Assembly (NCBI RefSeq): GCF_000383575.1
Contig: NZ_KB911579.1
Span: forward strand, 1,605,875 to 1,669,874
DNA length: 64,000 nt
Direction of reading: 5' to 3'
Source: Salinispora oceanensis
Lineage (GTDB): Bacteria; Actinomycetota; Actinomycetes; Mycobacteriales; Micromonosporaceae
Shown: one piece after another, positions 52,138 to 63,580 of the stretch
How the letters are laid out: every line of letters begins with the position of its first letter
How positions within the stretch are numbered: the first letter of the stretch is position 1
The notes under the pieces: model-generated
Told to the model about the DNA's origin: nothing
Database searches by the model: none
Seen by the model: only the letters and a program-made list of their open reading frames with translations
Made by a program: the position numbers and the translations under genes

Positions 52138-53366
52138 ACCGACGATGGCGCGCGGTGGCGACGCTGACCGCGGCCGGCCTACTCGCCGCCAGCTGTACCA
52201 CCGGCACCGATGACGCCGACCCCGCCCCCCGCGACTTCGCCCAGGTGCTGCGGGAGGCCCGCGGGCAGACGGTCAACCTCTTCATGTACGGCGGCGACGA
52301 CGGCGCCAACCGCTATGTCGACGAGGTCGTCGCCCCGGCCGCCCGCGAACGGCTCGACGTCGCGATCAACCGGGTGCCGATCACCGACACCGCCCTGGCG
52401 GTCAACAAGGTCCTCGGCGAGAAGCAGGCCGGCCGCGGCTCGGGCGGATCGGTGGATCTGGTGTGGATCAACGGGGAGAACTTCCGCACCGGTAAGCAGG
52501 CCGGGCTGTGGCAGTGCGGGCTGGTCGAGCTGCTGCCGAACATGCGCTACGTCGACTGGTCCGAGCCGACCGTCGCCAACGACTTCGGCACCCCGGTCGA
52601 GGGGTGCGAAGTGCCGTGGAGCCGCGCCCAGTTCGCGTTCAGCTACGACTCCGCCCGGGTCAGCGACCCGCCGGCCAGCCTCGCCGGGCTGCTGGACTGG
52701 ATCCGCGCCCACCCGGGCCGGTTCACCTACCCCGCCCCGCCGGACTTCACCGGCTCGGTCTTCGTCCGGCACGCCCTCTACGCCCAGGCCGGCGGGGTCG
52801 ACCAGATCCCGGACGACTTCGACCAGGCCACCTACGACCGGCTCACCCCGCCACTGTGGCAGACCCTGCGCGAGCTGCGGCCCGCCCTGTGGCGCGCGGG
52901 TGAGACGTACCCGGCCAACGAGAAGGAACTCAACGACCTGTACGCCAACGGGCAGGTCGATTTCACCATGACGTACGGGCCGGCGCAGGTGACCAGCCTG
53001 GTCGAACGGGGACAGTTCCCGGCCACCACCCGTACCCTGCTGCTGGACGAGGGCACCATCGGCAACACCAACTACCTGGCCGTACCGGCCAACGCCGCCC
53101 ACCGCTCCGCCGCCCTCGCCCTGGCCGACCTGATGCTCTCCCCCGAGTTGCAGTACGAGAAGGCCCGCCCCGACGGGTGGGGCCAGTATCCGGCCGTGGA
53201 CCTCGACAGGCTCGACGTCGAGTGGCGGGACCGCTTCGCCGCCCTGCCCGCCTCGGCCCAGGTGCCGAGCTACGACCAGCTGTCCCGCAACAGTCAACCG
53301 GAGCTGCGGGCGGAGTGGCTGCCGCCGTTGGAGGAGGGCTGGCGGCGCGAGGTGCTGCAACAGTGA
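52134..53366 (+). CDS. ABC transporter substrate-binding lipoprotein, YnjB-like
   Basis: 410 residues. The lipoprotein signal has lipobox LLAASC (Cys ~residue 21). The binding fold follows: VNLFMYGGDDGANRYVDEVV, VDLVWINGENFRTGKQAGLW, YVDWSEPTVANDFGTPVEG, VPWSRAQFAFSYDSARV and NDLYANGQVDFTMTYGPAQV. GENF and WSRAQFxFSYD are recognisable YnjB features. The ligand is unknown; the fold is close to polyamine/thiamine/iron-type periplasmic binding proteins. Its start overlaps the upstream stop and its stop the next GTG. Confidence 0.9.
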   Translation: MNRRWRAVATLTAAGLLAASCTTGTDDADPAPRDFAQVLREARGQTVNLFMYGGDDGANRYVDEVVAPAARERLDVAINRVPITDTALAVNKVLGEKQAGRGSGGSVDLVWINGENFRTGKQAGLWQCGLVELLPNMRYVDWSEPTVANDFGTPVEGCEVPWSRAQFAFSYDSARVSDPPASLAGLLDWIRAHPGRFTYPAPPDFTGSVFVRHALYAQAGGVDQIPDDFDQATYDRLTPPLWQTLRELRPALWRAGETYPANEKELNDLYANGQVDFTMTYGPAQVTSLVERGQFPATTRTLLLDEGTIGNTNYLAVPANAAHRSAALALADLMLSPELQYEKARPDGWGQYPAVDLDRLDVEWRDRFAALPASAQVPSYDQLSRNSQPELRAEWLPPLEEGWRREVLQQ

Positions 53367-54220
53367 ACCACCGCCGTACCGGGCTCCTGCTGATCCTGCC
53401 GGCGCTGGCCACCGTGGTGCTGCTCTTCGGCGGCGGCCTCGGCTACGGGTTCGCGCAGAGCCTCGGCCTGGCCGGGTTCACCGACACACCGGTCGGCCTG
53501 GCCGCCTACCAGCGGGTGACCGACGGTCCGGCGTTCACCGACGGGCTGCTGCTGAGCCTCTGGATCTCCACCGTCGCCACCGGGCTCGCCGTCGCCATCG
53601 GGGTCGCCGCCGCCCTGGCCCTGCGCCACACCGCCCCGGGTCAACGGGCGGCCACCTTCCTGGCCCAGCTCGGGCTACCGGTGCCGCACCTGATCGGCGC
53701 GGTCGCGATCGGGCTGCTGCTGGCCGACTCCGGCCTGCTGGCCCGCGCCGCCCGTACGGTCGGCGTCGCACTGCCCGCCCTGGTCGCCGACCCGCACGCG
53801 GTCGCCGTGATCGCCGAGTACGTGTGGAAGGAGGCGCCGTTCGTGCTGATCGTCGTCCTCGCCGCGCTCGGCGGGCCGGTCGCCGAGCACGAACGGGTCG
53901 CCGCCACCCTCGGTGCCCGCCCCCGGCAGGTGCTGCGGCACGTGACCCTGCCCCTGCTCGCCCCATCGATCCTGGCCGTGGCGGTGCTGATCTTCGCCTT
54001 CACCCTCGGCGCCTACGAGGTGCCCGCCCTGCTCGGTAGCGCCTACCCGCAGCCGCTACCGGTCCTGGCCTACCAGCGGTTCACCGCCGCCGAGCTCTCC
54101 GGCCGGGCCGAGGGGGTCGCCATCGCCCTGCTGATCGCGGTCATCGCCGTCGCGGCGGCGCTCGCGTACACCGGGGCGAGCCGCCGGGCCGTCGGCCGGG
54201 TGACGGGAGCGCGGCGATGA
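53363..54220 (+). CDS. ABC transporter permease (YnjC N-terminal-half-like)
   Basis: 285 residues from a GTG overlapping the previous stop. Six membrane helices. The EAA loop that contacts the ATPase reads EHERVAATLGARPRQVLRHV with TLPLLAPSIL following. It corresponds to the first half of the fused permease YnjC of E. coli, here a separate gene. It forms a heterodimer with the next permease. Confidence 0.93.
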   Translation: MNHRRTGLLLILPALATVVLLFGGGLGYGFAQSLGLAGFTDTPVGLAAYQRVTDGPAFTDGLLLSLWISTVATGLAVAIGVAAALALRHTAPGQRAATFLAQLGLPVPHLIGAVAIGLLLADSGLLARAARTVGVALPALVADPHAVAVIAEYVWKEAPFVLIVVLAALGGPVAEHERVAATLGARPRQVLRHVTLPLLAPSILAVAVLIFAFTLGAYEVPALLGSAYPQPLPVLAYQRFTAAELSGRAEGVAIALLIAVIAVAAALAYTGASRRAVGRVTGARR

Positions 54221-55107
54221 CGGAAACGGGGCTGGCGACGGGATCTCGGCCGGTGCAGGAAGCGCGGCCGGCGACCGGAATGCGGCGGCCCCGGCGGCCG
54301 CTCGGCGTGGGGCTGGCCCGTCCCACGGTGCTGATCCTCACCGGACTCTGGGTGGCGGGGCCGCTGCTGCCGCTGGCCGTGCAGGCCTTCACCGACCAGT
54401 GGTTCTACCCCGACCTGTGGCCGAACCGCTGGTCGCTGGCCGGCTGGGAGCAGGCCCTCGGCCCGCAGTCCCGCCTCGCCGAGGCCGTCGCCACCTCCAT
54501 CGGCATCGGCGCCGCCGTCGCCGCCCTCGCCACCGCCCTCGGGGCCGCCGCCGGCCGCGCACTGGCCTGGCACCGGCTGCCGGGGAGACGGCTGATCGAG
54601 CTGGTCCTGCTCGCCCCGGTACTGGTGCCCCCGTTCGCCGTCGCCATGGGCGCGCAGATCGTCTACCTGCGCGCCGGGCTCGCCGACTCGCTCACCGGCG
54701 TGGTCCTGGCCCAGCTACCGGCGGCCACCGCGTACGCCACGTTGCTGATGTCCGGGATGTGGGCCGGTGTCGACCCCGCCCTGGAACGGCAGGCCCGCAC
54801 CCTCGGCGCCGGGGCGTGGCGGGCGTTCCGCGAGGTCAGCCTTCCCCAGCTGCGCGGCGGGCTGGTCGTCGCCGCCATGTTCGCCTTCCTCATCTCCTGG
54901 AGCGACTACTTGTTGACCCTGCTCATCGGTGGTGGCGTCGTCACCACGGTGCCGCTGCTGCTCTTCGCCACCGCCGCCGGCAGCGGCAACCAGGCCGCCA
55001 CCGCCGCCATCGCGCTGGTCGCCGTCGCCCCGCCCCTGCTGTTGACCGCCCTCGCCGCCCGGCAACTCGCCGGCCGCGACACCGCCCTGCTCGGAGTCGG
55101 CCGATGA
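54217..55107 (+). CDS. ABC transporter permease (YnjC C-terminal-half-like)
   Basis: 296 residues, ATGA overlap with the preceding permease. About six membrane helices after a basic 30-residue lead. The EAA loop is LERQARTLGAGAWRAFREVS followed by LPQLRGGLVVAAMFAF. VLVPPFAVAMGAQIVYLR is typical of this permease subgroup. Pairs with the upstream permease to form the channel. Confidence 0.93.
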   Translation: MTETGLATGSRPVQEARPATGMRRPRRPLGVGLARPTVLILTGLWVAGPLLPLAVQAFTDQWFYPDLWPNRWSLAGWEQALGPQSRLAEAVATSIGIGAAVAALATALGAAAGRALAWHRLPGRRLIELVLLAPVLVPPFAVAMGAQIVYLRAGLADSLTGVVLAQLPAATAYATLLMSGMWAGVDPALERQARTLGAGAWRAFREVSLPQLRGGLVVAAMFAFLISWSDYLLTLLIGGGVVTTVPLLLFATAAGSGNQAATAAIALVAVAPPLLLTALAARQLAGRDTALLGVGR

Positions 55108-56141
55108 CCGCCGACATCACCATCGCCGACCTGGACCACACCTACCCGGGCGCGACCACGCCGACGCTGCGCCGGGTCACGCTGGAGGTGCCGGCGGGCA
55201 CCCGTACCGCCGTCCTCGGGCCCTCCGGCAGCGGCAAGTCCACCCTCCTGTCGATCGTCGCCGGGCTGAGCACCCCCACCGGCGGCGACGTCCGGCTCGC
55301 CGGCCACAGTGTCCTGCGCCAGCCCCCGCACCGGCGCGACCTCGGCGTCGTCTTCCAACGCCCCCTGCTCTTCCCGCACCTCACCGTGGCCGAGAACGTC
55401 GCCTTCGGCCTGCGCATGCGCGGCACCGACCGCACTGCCATCCGGCGGCGGGTAGCCGAGCTACTCGACGCCGTCTCACTACCGGGCTACGGCGAGCGGC
55501 GCAGCGGCGAACTCTCCGGCGGCCAGCAGCAGCGCGTCGCCCTCGCCCGCGCCCTGGCCGCCCGCCCCGGTGTCCTGCTGCTCGACGAGCCGTTCAGCGC
55601 GCTCGACCCGCAGCTACGCGGCGACATGCGGGCGCTCCTCACCGAGCTGCACCGCCGGGAGGGCAGCACCACCCTCTTCGTCACCCACGACCGCGACGAG
55701 GCCACCGACGTGGCCGACACGGTCACCGTGCTCCTCGATGGTCGGGTCGCGCAGCACGCCCCGCCCGCCGACCTGTTTCGCCGGCCCGCGACCCTGACCG
55801 TCGCCCGGTTCCTGGGCGGCGCCGACAACGCCATCCCCGGCACCGCTTCCGCCGGCCACTTCGACTGCCCCCTCGGCCGGCTCCGCCTCGACACCGACCA
55901 CCGAGGACCAGGCCTGCTCCTCATCCGCCCGGCCGCCATCGTGGTCGGCGACCATCCGGGCGACAACGTGGTGCCGGCGACCATCACCGCCGTCACCGAC
56001 CGCGGCACCCACCTCGACATCCAGGCCACCAGCGGTGGAGTCACCCTGCAGCTCACCACCGGGCCGGCGGCACCGCTGCGCCCCGGCGACGACACCCCCC
56101 TCTGGCTGCCCCCGGCCCACCTCAGCGTGGTCACCCCGTAG
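55104..56141 (+). CDS. ABC transporter ATP-binding protein (YnjD-like)
   Basis: 345 residues, ATGA overlap. Walker [14 protein letters not shown]-loop VFQRPLLFPHLTVAENV, signature LSGGQQQRVALARAL, Walker B VLLLDEPFSALDPQ, switch His VTHDRDEATDV. The C-terminal ~110 residues form a TOBE-type regulatory domain, longer than E. coli YnjD, as in CysA/PotA-type importers. It ends the seven-gene operon; the beta-glucosidase gene is convergent 46 bases on. Confidence 0.94.
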   Translation: MTADITIADLDHTYPGATTPTLRRVTLEVPAGTRTAVLGPSGSGKSTLLSIVAGLSTPTGGDVRLAGHSVLRQPPHRRDLGVVFQRPLLFPHLTVAENVAFGLRMRGTDRTAIRRRVAELLDAVSLPGYGERRSGELSGGQQQRVALARALAARPGVLLLDEPFSALDPQLRGDMRALLTELHRREGSTTLFVTHDRDEATDVADTVTVLLDGRVAQHAPPADLFRRPATLTVARFLGGADNAIPGTASAGHFDCPLGRLRLDTDHRGPGLLLIRPAAIVVGDHPGDNVVPATITAVTDRGTHLDIQATSGGVTLQLTTGPAAPLRPGDDTPLWLPPAHLSVVTP

Positions 56142-56187
56142 CCAGATGAGGGGAACGGTTCGTGGTCCGGGCCCGGGTGCCCGTCGC

Positions 56188-57621
<1,434 letters not shown>

Positions 57622-57631
57622 GCTGCTCCTG

Positions 57632-58648
57632 TCACGGTCGGGTCCCGGTGGCGGGCTCGGCGGTGGGGTGCAGCCAGCAGGCGACGGTGCGGCCGGCGTG
57701 GCTGTCGGCGGGCCGCCCCAGGGGTGGCAGCCGGCTGCGGCACACGTCTAGGGCGTACGGGCAGCGAGGGTGGAAAGCGCAGCCGGTGGGCATCGCCCGG
57801 AGGTCGGGCGGGGATCCAGGAATGCCGGTGAGGGTACGTCGCGGCCCTCGCAGGGCGGGGAATGACTGCAGCAGGCCCTCCGTGTACGGGTGCAGGGCCT
57901 GCTGGTAGAGCCGATCACTCGCGGCCTGCTCGACGACGCGACCGCCGTACATGATGGCGATGTGGTCGGAGAATTCGACCAGTAACGACAGGTCGTGGGT
58001 GATGAACAGGACGGCGAATTCGAGCCGCTGACGCAACTGCGCGAGCTCGCCGAGAATCTGCCGCTGCATGACCACGTCCAGTGCGGTGGTCGGTTCGTCC
58101 ATGATGACCAGCTGCGGTTCGAGCAACAGTGCCATCGCGATCATTACCCGTTGCCGCATACCGCCGGAGAGCTGGTGTGGGTAGGCGTCCAGCCGGTCCG
58201 TTGGGATGCCGACCAGCCGCAGGACCTCTCGGGCCCGCTCGCGCCGCCCGACGGCGGTGCTGGTCGGCCGGTGTGCCTTGAGCACGTCCAGCAGCTGGGT
58301 GGAGATCCGGTGCACGGGATTGAGCGAGTTCATGGCGCCCTGGAACACCACGGCCGTCTCGGCCCAGCGGAAGCGGCGCAGTTGCGCGGGCGTCATGGCC
58401 AGCACATCCACCGGGGCACCGGCCGGCGGGTGGTAGATCACCTGCCCGCCGGTCACCACGCCGGGCGGGGGCAGCAGCCGGGTCAGCCCGTAGGCCAGGG
58501 TGGACTTGCCGCTGCCACTCTCGCCCGCGAGACCGAGCACCTGGCCCCGGTGCAGGGTCAGGTCCACGTCGCGGACCGCGCGGACCGCCGTCGCACCCAC
58601 GCCGTAGTCAACGCAGAGGTTGCGGATCTCCAGCACCGGGCTACTCAC
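57632..58648 (-). CDS. Opp/Dpp-type ABC transporter ATP-binding protein (DppD-like)
   Basis: 338 residues from a GTG at 58648, overlapping the permease gene by eight bases. Walker [29 protein letters not shown], Walker [27 protein letters not shown]. The C-terminal Opp-type extension has [16 protein letters not shown], whose four cysteines form the iron-sulphur-like motif of the OppD/OppF family. In carbohydrate loci this family imports oligosaccharides; the GH1 neighbour supports that. Confidence 0.95.
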   Translation of the reverse strand: MSSPVLEIRNLCVDYGVGATAVRAVRDVDLTLHRGQVLGLAGESGSGKSTLAYGLTRLLPPPGVVTGGQVIYHPPAGAPVDVLAMTPAQLRRFRWAETAVVFQGAMNSLNPVHRISTQLLDVLKAHRPTSTAVGRRERAREVLRLVGIPTDRLDAYPHQLSGGMRQRVMIAMALLLEPQLVIMDEPTTALDVVMQRQILGELAQLRQRLEFAVLFITHDLSLLVEFSDHIAIMYGGRVVEQAASDRLYQQALHPYTEGLLQSFPALRGPRRTLTGIPGSPPDLRAMPTGCAFHPRCPYALDVCRSRLPPLGRPADSHAGRTVACWLHPTAEPATGTRP

Positions 58649-59702
58649 GGGACGGCCTCCTCGCCGTGGTCGGCCGGCGCCGCTGCCGACGTGGTTGACG
58701 ACTTTGTGGCTGCGCTGGCGCGAGGACCGGGGTGAAGCCGGTCCGCATCCGGACGGTGCGGCCGTCGGGAGTCCGGATCGGTCCGCTGCCTGAGGTACGA
58801 AGCCGAGGGCTGACCAGTTCGTCGATGCCGAAGTTGACCAACGCGAGGGCGGTGCCGAGCAGCGCGATGGCCAGGCCCGCGGGTACGAACCACCACCAGG
58901 CGCCCTGCGCGAGGGCCTGTTGGCTCTGGGCCCAGTAGAGGATGGTGCCCCAGTTCCACGGGGAGATGGACGAGATGCCGATGAAGGCCAGGGTGATCTG
59001 GGACATCACCGCGAAGATCACGGTGCCGATGAAGCCCGAGGAGATCACCGCGGTCAGGTTCGGCAGGACCTCGAAGGCGATGATGCGCCAGGTCGACTCG
59101 CCGGTGGCGCGGGCGGCCTCGACGAAGTCCCGGCGCCGCAGCGACAGGGTCTGCGCGCGCAGCACCCGGGCCCCCCAGGCCCAGGATGTAAGCCCGATGA
59201 GCAACGCGATGGTCAGGTCACCGGACTCGGGAATGGCGGCGGAGACGATGATGATCAGAGGTAGCGCCGGGATCACCAGGAACACGTTCGACAGCACCGA
59301 GAGGCTCTCGTCAGCGACACCGCCGAGGTGGCCGGCGGTAACACCCACGACGACCGCGAGCAGCGTGGCCACGATGCCGGCGGTGAAGCCGACCAGCAGC
59401 ACCCCCCGGGTGCCGACCAGGACCTGGCTGAAGATGTCCTGCCCGAGGTGTGTCGTGCCGAACCAGTGCTGGCCGGAGGGCGGTTGCAACAGGTCGGCGC
59501 TGCGGCGGCCGGGGTCGTACGGGGCCAGCCAGGGACCGATGACCGCGACGACGGCGAAGAACCCGAGGGTGATCAGCCCCGTCATGGCCTTGCGGTTGCG
59601 CAGCAGCGGGAGTCGCCGCCCGGGGCGGTGGCGCACTCCGGTGCCGACCGTCGCGGGGCCGGCCGGGGTGGCGGCGTCAACGGTGCCGGCAGGGACAGCC
59701 AT
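58641..59702 (-). CDS. Opp/Dpp-type ABC transporter permease (DppC-like)
   Basis: 353 residues. A basic N-terminal lead, LITLGFFAVVAVIGPWLAPY as first helix with the LAPYDP motif, and LLQPPSGQHWFGTTHLGQDI characteristic of DppC. The EAA loop lies in FVEAARATGESTWRIIAFEV with LPNLTAVI. Five to six membrane helices. Starts four bases after the DppB stop, hence co-translated. Confidence 0.94.
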   Translation of the reverse strand: MAVPAGTVDAATPAGPATVGTGVRHRPGRRLPLLRNRKAMTGLITLGFFAVVAVIGPWLAPYDPGRRSADLLQPPSGQHWFGTTHLGQDIFSQVLVGTRGVLLVGFTAGIVATLLAVVVGVTAGHLGGVADESLSVLSNVFLVIPALPLIIIVSAAIPESGDLTIALLIGLTSWAWGARVLRAQTLSLRRRDFVEAARATGESTWRIIAFEVLPNLTAVISSGFIGTVIFAVMSQITLAFIGISSISPWNWGTILYWAQSQQALAQGAWWWFVPAGLAIALLGTALALVNFGIDELVSPRLRTSGSGPIRTPDGRTVRMRTGFTPVLAPAQPQSRQPRRQRRRPTTARRPSRE

Positions 59703-59706
59703 CTCC

Positions 59707-60687
59707 TCAGCCCTCCTTGCGGGTACGCGGGTCGAGTGCGAGGTACGCCAGGTCGGCGAGCAGGTTCGCCACCAGCACCGAGACTGTGATGATCAAGAAT
59801 ATGCCCTGCAGGAGGGGGTAGTCCTTGGCGCCGACCGCCTGGAAGAGCTGGAAGCCCAGGCCGGGGTAGGAGAAGACGATCTCCACCAGCAGGGTGCCGC
59901 CGACGATGAAGCCGAGGGACAGCGCGAAGCCGGAGATGTTGGGTAGCAGCGCGTTGCGCGCGGCGTAGTGCAGGGCGACCCGGCGTTCGCCGAGGCCCTT
60001 GGCGTGGGCGACGGTGATGTAGTCCTCGGCGGCGACGGTGACCATCATGTTGCGCATGCTGAGCACCCAGCCGCTCATTGAGGAGACCAGGATGGTGGCC
60101 GCCGGCAGCAGGCTGTGCTGTAGCGCGCTGCCGAGGAAGATGGTGTCGAAGGCGGGTACCAGGCCGGGTTCGTAGCCACCCGAGGACGGGAAGAAGCTGC
60201 CGGGGCCGGTGAGCAGGGCGATCGCGACTAGCCCGAGCCAGAAGTACGGGATCGAGGAGAGGAACGTGGTGACCGGCAACAGCCCGTCCAGCCAGGAGCC
60301 ACGCCGCCAGCCGGCCAGGACGCCCAGCCCGGTGCCGAGGGCGAAGCTGACCAACGTGGTGATGCCGACCAACGCGACGGTCCAGGGCAGCGCGTTCCCG
60401 ATCACGTCGGAGACCGGGGTCGGGAAGAAGGTGAAAGAGAGTCCGAGGTCACCGCGGAGCAACTGCGCCCAGTAGTCAACGTACTGCCCCCAGAGGCTCC
60501 GCTCCTGGTCGAGCCCGAACAGCACGTACAGCGAGTCGATGGCGTCGGTGCTCAGTTGCCCCTGATAGCGGGCGATCAGGGAGCGGACCGGGTCACCGGG
60601 GATGAGCCGGGGCAGGAAGAAGTTGATGGTGATGGCGGCCCAGACGGTGAAGAGGTAGAAAGCGAGCCGCTGCAGCAGGAACCTCAC
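59707..60687 (-). CDS. Opp/Dpp-type ABC transporter permease (DppB-like)
   Basis: 326 residues from the GTG at 60687 ([20 protein letters not shown]), overlapping the stop of the ATPase gene by four bases. [18 protein letters not shown] is the DppB N-terminal signature. The EAA-like loop reads [20 protein letters not shown] with [12 protein letters not shown]. Six membrane helices. Forms the channel with the DppC-like protein. Confidence 0.94.
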   Translation of the reverse strand: MRFLLQRLAFYLFTVWAAITINFFLPRLIPGDPVRSLIARYQGQLSTDAIDSLYVLFGLDQERSLWGQYVDYWAQLLRGDLGLSFTFFPTPVSDVIGNALPWTVALVGITTLVSFALGTGLGVLAGWRRGSWLDGLLPVTTFLSSIPYFWLGLVAIALLTGPGSFFPSSGGYEPGLVPAFDTIFLGSALQHSLLPAATILVSSMSGWVLSMRNMMVTVAAEDYITVAHAKGLGERRVALHYAARNALLPNISGFALSLGFIVGGTLLVEIVFSYPGLGFQLFQAVGAKDYPLLQGIFLIITVSVLVANLLADLAYLALDPRTRKEG

Positions 60688-61754
60688 CCGTCCCCCTTCC
60701 CCGCGCCGGTGACCGACCCGGCGGTGTGCCGGTCGTAGAGCCAGCAGGCCGCCCAGTGGCCCGGCTTGTCCCCCACGTCGAGGCGGGGCGGCAGGTCGGT
60801 GGCGCAGCGGGGCATCACCGCCGGGCAGCGTGGGTGGAACCGGCACCCGGCCGGGGGCCGGATCAGGCTGGGCGGTTCCCCGTCCCCGCGGTCGGGCACG
60901 GCCGGCGGCGCGGCACCGGTGATCCGGTCCGGGTCGGGTGCCGAGCCGACGAGCAGTCGGGTGTACGGGTGCGCGGGTCGCTGCGTGACGGTCTCGCTGT
61001 CGCCGCCCTCCACCGACCTGCCCGCGTACATCACCAGCGTCTCGTCAGCGAAGTAGCGTGCCGAGGCGATGTCGTGGGTGATGTAGAGAACCGCCAGGTG
61101 TAGCCGTTCGGTCAGCTCGCGCAGGAGGTTGAGCACGCCCAGTCGGATGGAGACGTCGAGCATGGACACCGGCTCGTCGGCGAGGAGCACCTCCGGGTCG
61201 GCGCCGAGCGCGCGGGCGATGGCCACCCGCTGCCGCTGACCGCCGGACAGTTCGTGCGGGAACGCGTCCAGGTAGCGCTGCGGTGGCGTGAGGGCGACCC
61301 GTTCCAGCAGCCGGTGCAGGGCGGCCGCACGCTCGGCTGGGCCGCGACCGGCGGTGCCGTGGATCCGCAGCGCGCGCGTCAGGTGGTAGCGCACGGTGTG
61401 TACCGGGTTCAGGGAGGCGAACGGGTCCTGGAAGATCATCTGCACCCGCCGGACGTACGCCCGGAACGGTCGGCCGCCGCGGACGGCGACCGGCTCGCCG
61501 TGCAGCAGAATTCGGCCGCTGGTGGGCGGTTGCAGTTGGGCCAACAGGCGCGCGACGGTGGACTTCCCGGAGCCGGACTCTCCGACGAGCGCCGTCACCC
61601 GGCCACGGCGCAGGGTCACGGTCACGTCGTCAACGGCGTGCACGACGGGCCGCTGCCGGCGCAGGAGTTGCGCCAGCCCCCGGCGGACGGGGAAGTGCCG
61701 GGTCACCGCCTCGGCGGTGAGCACCACGTCGGAGCGGGGTTCGGTCTCGGTCAT
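60684..61754 (-). CDS. Opp/Dpp-type ABC transporter ATP-binding protein (DppF-like)
   Basis: 356 residues. Walker [14 protein letters not shown]-loop [31 protein letters not shown], Walker [13 protein letters not shown] with Ser where Thr is common, and [14 protein letters not shown]. The family cysteine motif is [15 protein letters not shown]. Pairs with the DppD-like ATPase. Encoded between the binding protein and the DppB permease genes. Confidence 0.95.
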   Translation of the reverse strand: MTETEPRSDVVLTAEAVTRHFPVRRGLAQLLRRQRPVVHAVDDVTVTLRRGRVTALVGESGSGKSTVARLLAQLQPPTSGRILLHGEPVAVRGGRPFRAYVRRVQMIFQDPFASLNPVHTVRYHLTRALRIHGTAGRGPAERAAALHRLLERVALTPPQRYLDAFPHELSGGQRQRVAIARALGADPEVLLADEPVSMLDVSIRLGVLNLLRELTERLHLAVLYITHDIASARYFADETLVMYAGRSVEGGDSETVTQRPAHPYTRLLVGSAPDPDRITGAAPPAVPDRGDGEPPSLIRPPAGCRFHPRCPAVMPRCATDLPPRLDVGDKPGHWAACWLYDRHTAGSVTGAGKGDG

Positions 61755-61829
61755 CTGGGCTCCTTCGCCCGGGCGGGCCGGACGCGGGTGCGGGGCCCAC
61801 CAGGACGAGGTCCCGCACCCGGTCCGCGC

Positions 61830-63506
61830 TCAGGAGGTGGGGGTGAGACGCAGCAGCACGTCCAGGGCGCTGGGTTGGGTCGGCTGCGCGGACGCGTAGG
61901 GGTCGGCGTCATTCGGCCAGCCGGTCCAGTTCCTGGTGACGTACGCGCCGCCGACATTGCCGGCTCCGGCCGGCAGCATCGGCGCCTGCTCGACCATGAT
62001 CTTCTGGAGGGTGTTCAGGGCCGCGGTCCGGCTGGCGTCGTCGGTGGCCTCGGCGTAGTCCCGCAGCGCCCGCGTCGCCTCCGGGCTGTCGAACCGGCCG
62101 AAGTTGCCCTGCTGGGAGGCGGTTCCGATCGGCTTGAGCAGCGCGCCATCCATGATCGTCTTATAGAGGTCGTAGGGGGTGGCACCCGAGTCCGTCCAGC
62201 GGAAGGTGCCCTCGAAGGTGCCCTCCTCGACGGACTTCTGCCACGCCTCGGTGTTGGCCTTGTCGACGGTGGCGGCGATGCCGATCGTGGACAGGTTGTC
62301 CTTCACGATCTCCAGACTGGTGATGTAGTCGGACCAGCCGGCCGGGTCGCTGAGCTTGATGGTGACCGGCTCACCGGACGGGTCGCGCAGCGTGTCGCCG
62401 TCGAACCGGAAGCCGGCGTCGGTCAGCACCTTCTTCGCGCCGGCCACGTCGACCTGGTACGTGCGGCCCTTGTACTCGGGGGCGATGAACGGTTCACCGG
62501 CCGGGGTGGGGATGCCGGTCACCGAGGTCACCTCGGGCTGGAACCACCCGGCCGAGGCCTGCACGAAGATGTCATTGCGGTTGATCACCATGTTCATCGC
62601 CCGCCGCAGTGCCGGGTTGTCGAACGGTTTACGCGTGGTGTTGATCCACAGGCCGTGCACGCCCAGCGCCGGCGCCGCCCACACCTTGTTGTGTTCCGGG
62701 TTCTTGGCGACGAAGACCGTCTGGTAGTTGGGGATGAAGACGAAGCTCCACTCCGACTCACCGTTGGCCAGGGCGGTCGTCTGCGCGTTGTTGTCGTTGT
62801 ACGAGGTGTAGCGCAACTCCTTGACCTTCGGCAGGTCCTGCCAGTAGCCGCCGTCGCGCAGGGTGAGGGTGGTGGTCTGCGGGGTGAAGGATTTCAACGT
62901 GTAGGGGCCGCTGCCGACCGGCTCGGCGTTGAGGTCGGTGGCCGGGTCCTCGACCGCGGACCAGATGTGCTTCGGCACGATCGGGATCGAACCGAGGACC
63001 TTGGCCTGGTTGACGAACTGCGACGCGCCGAAGGTGACGGTCACCTGGTTACCGCTGGTGGTGATCGAGGAGAACGGCAGGGCGTTGAGGTTCAACGCCT
63101 CATTGTTCTTGATCATGTCAAGCGTGAACGCGACATCGTCGGCGGTCAGCTGCTGCCCGTCCGACCAGGTGGCGTTCTCCCGGACGGTCAGGGTGAGGGT
63201 GCGGTAGTCGGACGACCACTCCCACTTCGTGGCAAGCCACGGCCGGGCGGGCTCGGCGGGACGGGCCAGATTGGTCATGGCGAGCGGCTCGTAGAGCGTC
63301 CACCGGTAGCCGAGAGCCGCCGCCGAGGAGGACTCGAGGAACGGGTTGTGATTCTCGGTCTGCGGGCCACTCGGCATGCCGATGTTGAGCACCGTCACGC
63401 CTTCGTCCTGGGCGCGGGTGTTCGCGGTCTCGCCGCAACCGACGAGCGCGGTGGTGGCGACGGTGCCGGCGAGCGCGACGGCGAGGAAACGACGTCTGTC
63501 GATCAT
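61830..63506 (-). CDS. Family 5 ABC transporter solute-binding lipoprotein (oligosaccharide type)
   Basis: 558 residues from the ATG at 63506. Tat-like and lipoprotein signal combined: [19 protein letters not shown], then VGCGE (lipobox Cys ~residue 24). The SBP_bac_5 core shows [56 protein letters not shown] and [20 protein letters not shown]. Family 5 proteins bind peptides or oligosaccharides; relatives in Thermotoga bind cello- and laminari-oligosaccharides. Context with GH1 and LacI favours a beta-glucan oligosaccharide. The frame runs further upstream but that is antisense or LacI overlap in another frame. Confidence 0.93.
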   Translation of the reverse strand: MIDRRRFLAVALAGTVATTALVGCGETANTRAQDEGVTVLNIGMPSGPQTENHNPFLESSSAAALGYRWTLYEPLAMTNLARPAEPARPWLATKWEWSSDYRTLTLTVRENATWSDGQQLTADDVAFTLDMIKNNEALNLNALPFSSITTSGNQVTVTFGASQFVNQAKVLGSIPIVPKHIWSAVEDPATDLNAEPVGSGPYTLKSFTPQTTTLTLRDGGYWQDLPKVKELRYTSYNDNNAQTTALANGESEWSFVFIPNYQTVFVAKNPEHNKVWAAPALGVHGLWINTTRKPFDNPALRRAMNMVINRNDIFVQASAGWFQPEVTSVTGIPTPAGEPFIAPEYKGRTYQVDVAGAKKVLTDAGFRFDGDTLRDPSGEPVTIKLSDPAGWSDYITSLEIVKDNLSTIGIAATVDKANTEAWQKSVEEGTFEGTFRWTDSGATPYDLYKTIMDGALLKPIGTASQQGNFGRFDSPEATRALRDYAEATDDASRTAALNTLQKIMVEQAPMLPAGAGNVGGAYVTRNWTGWPNDADPYASAQPTQPSALDVLLRLTPTS

Positions 63507-63580
63507 GACTCCCTGCGTTTCTCCGGCCGGGGGCCGGGGGGAATGGTGCCGGGGAATGAACCAGGGCCGTTGGTGCGACA

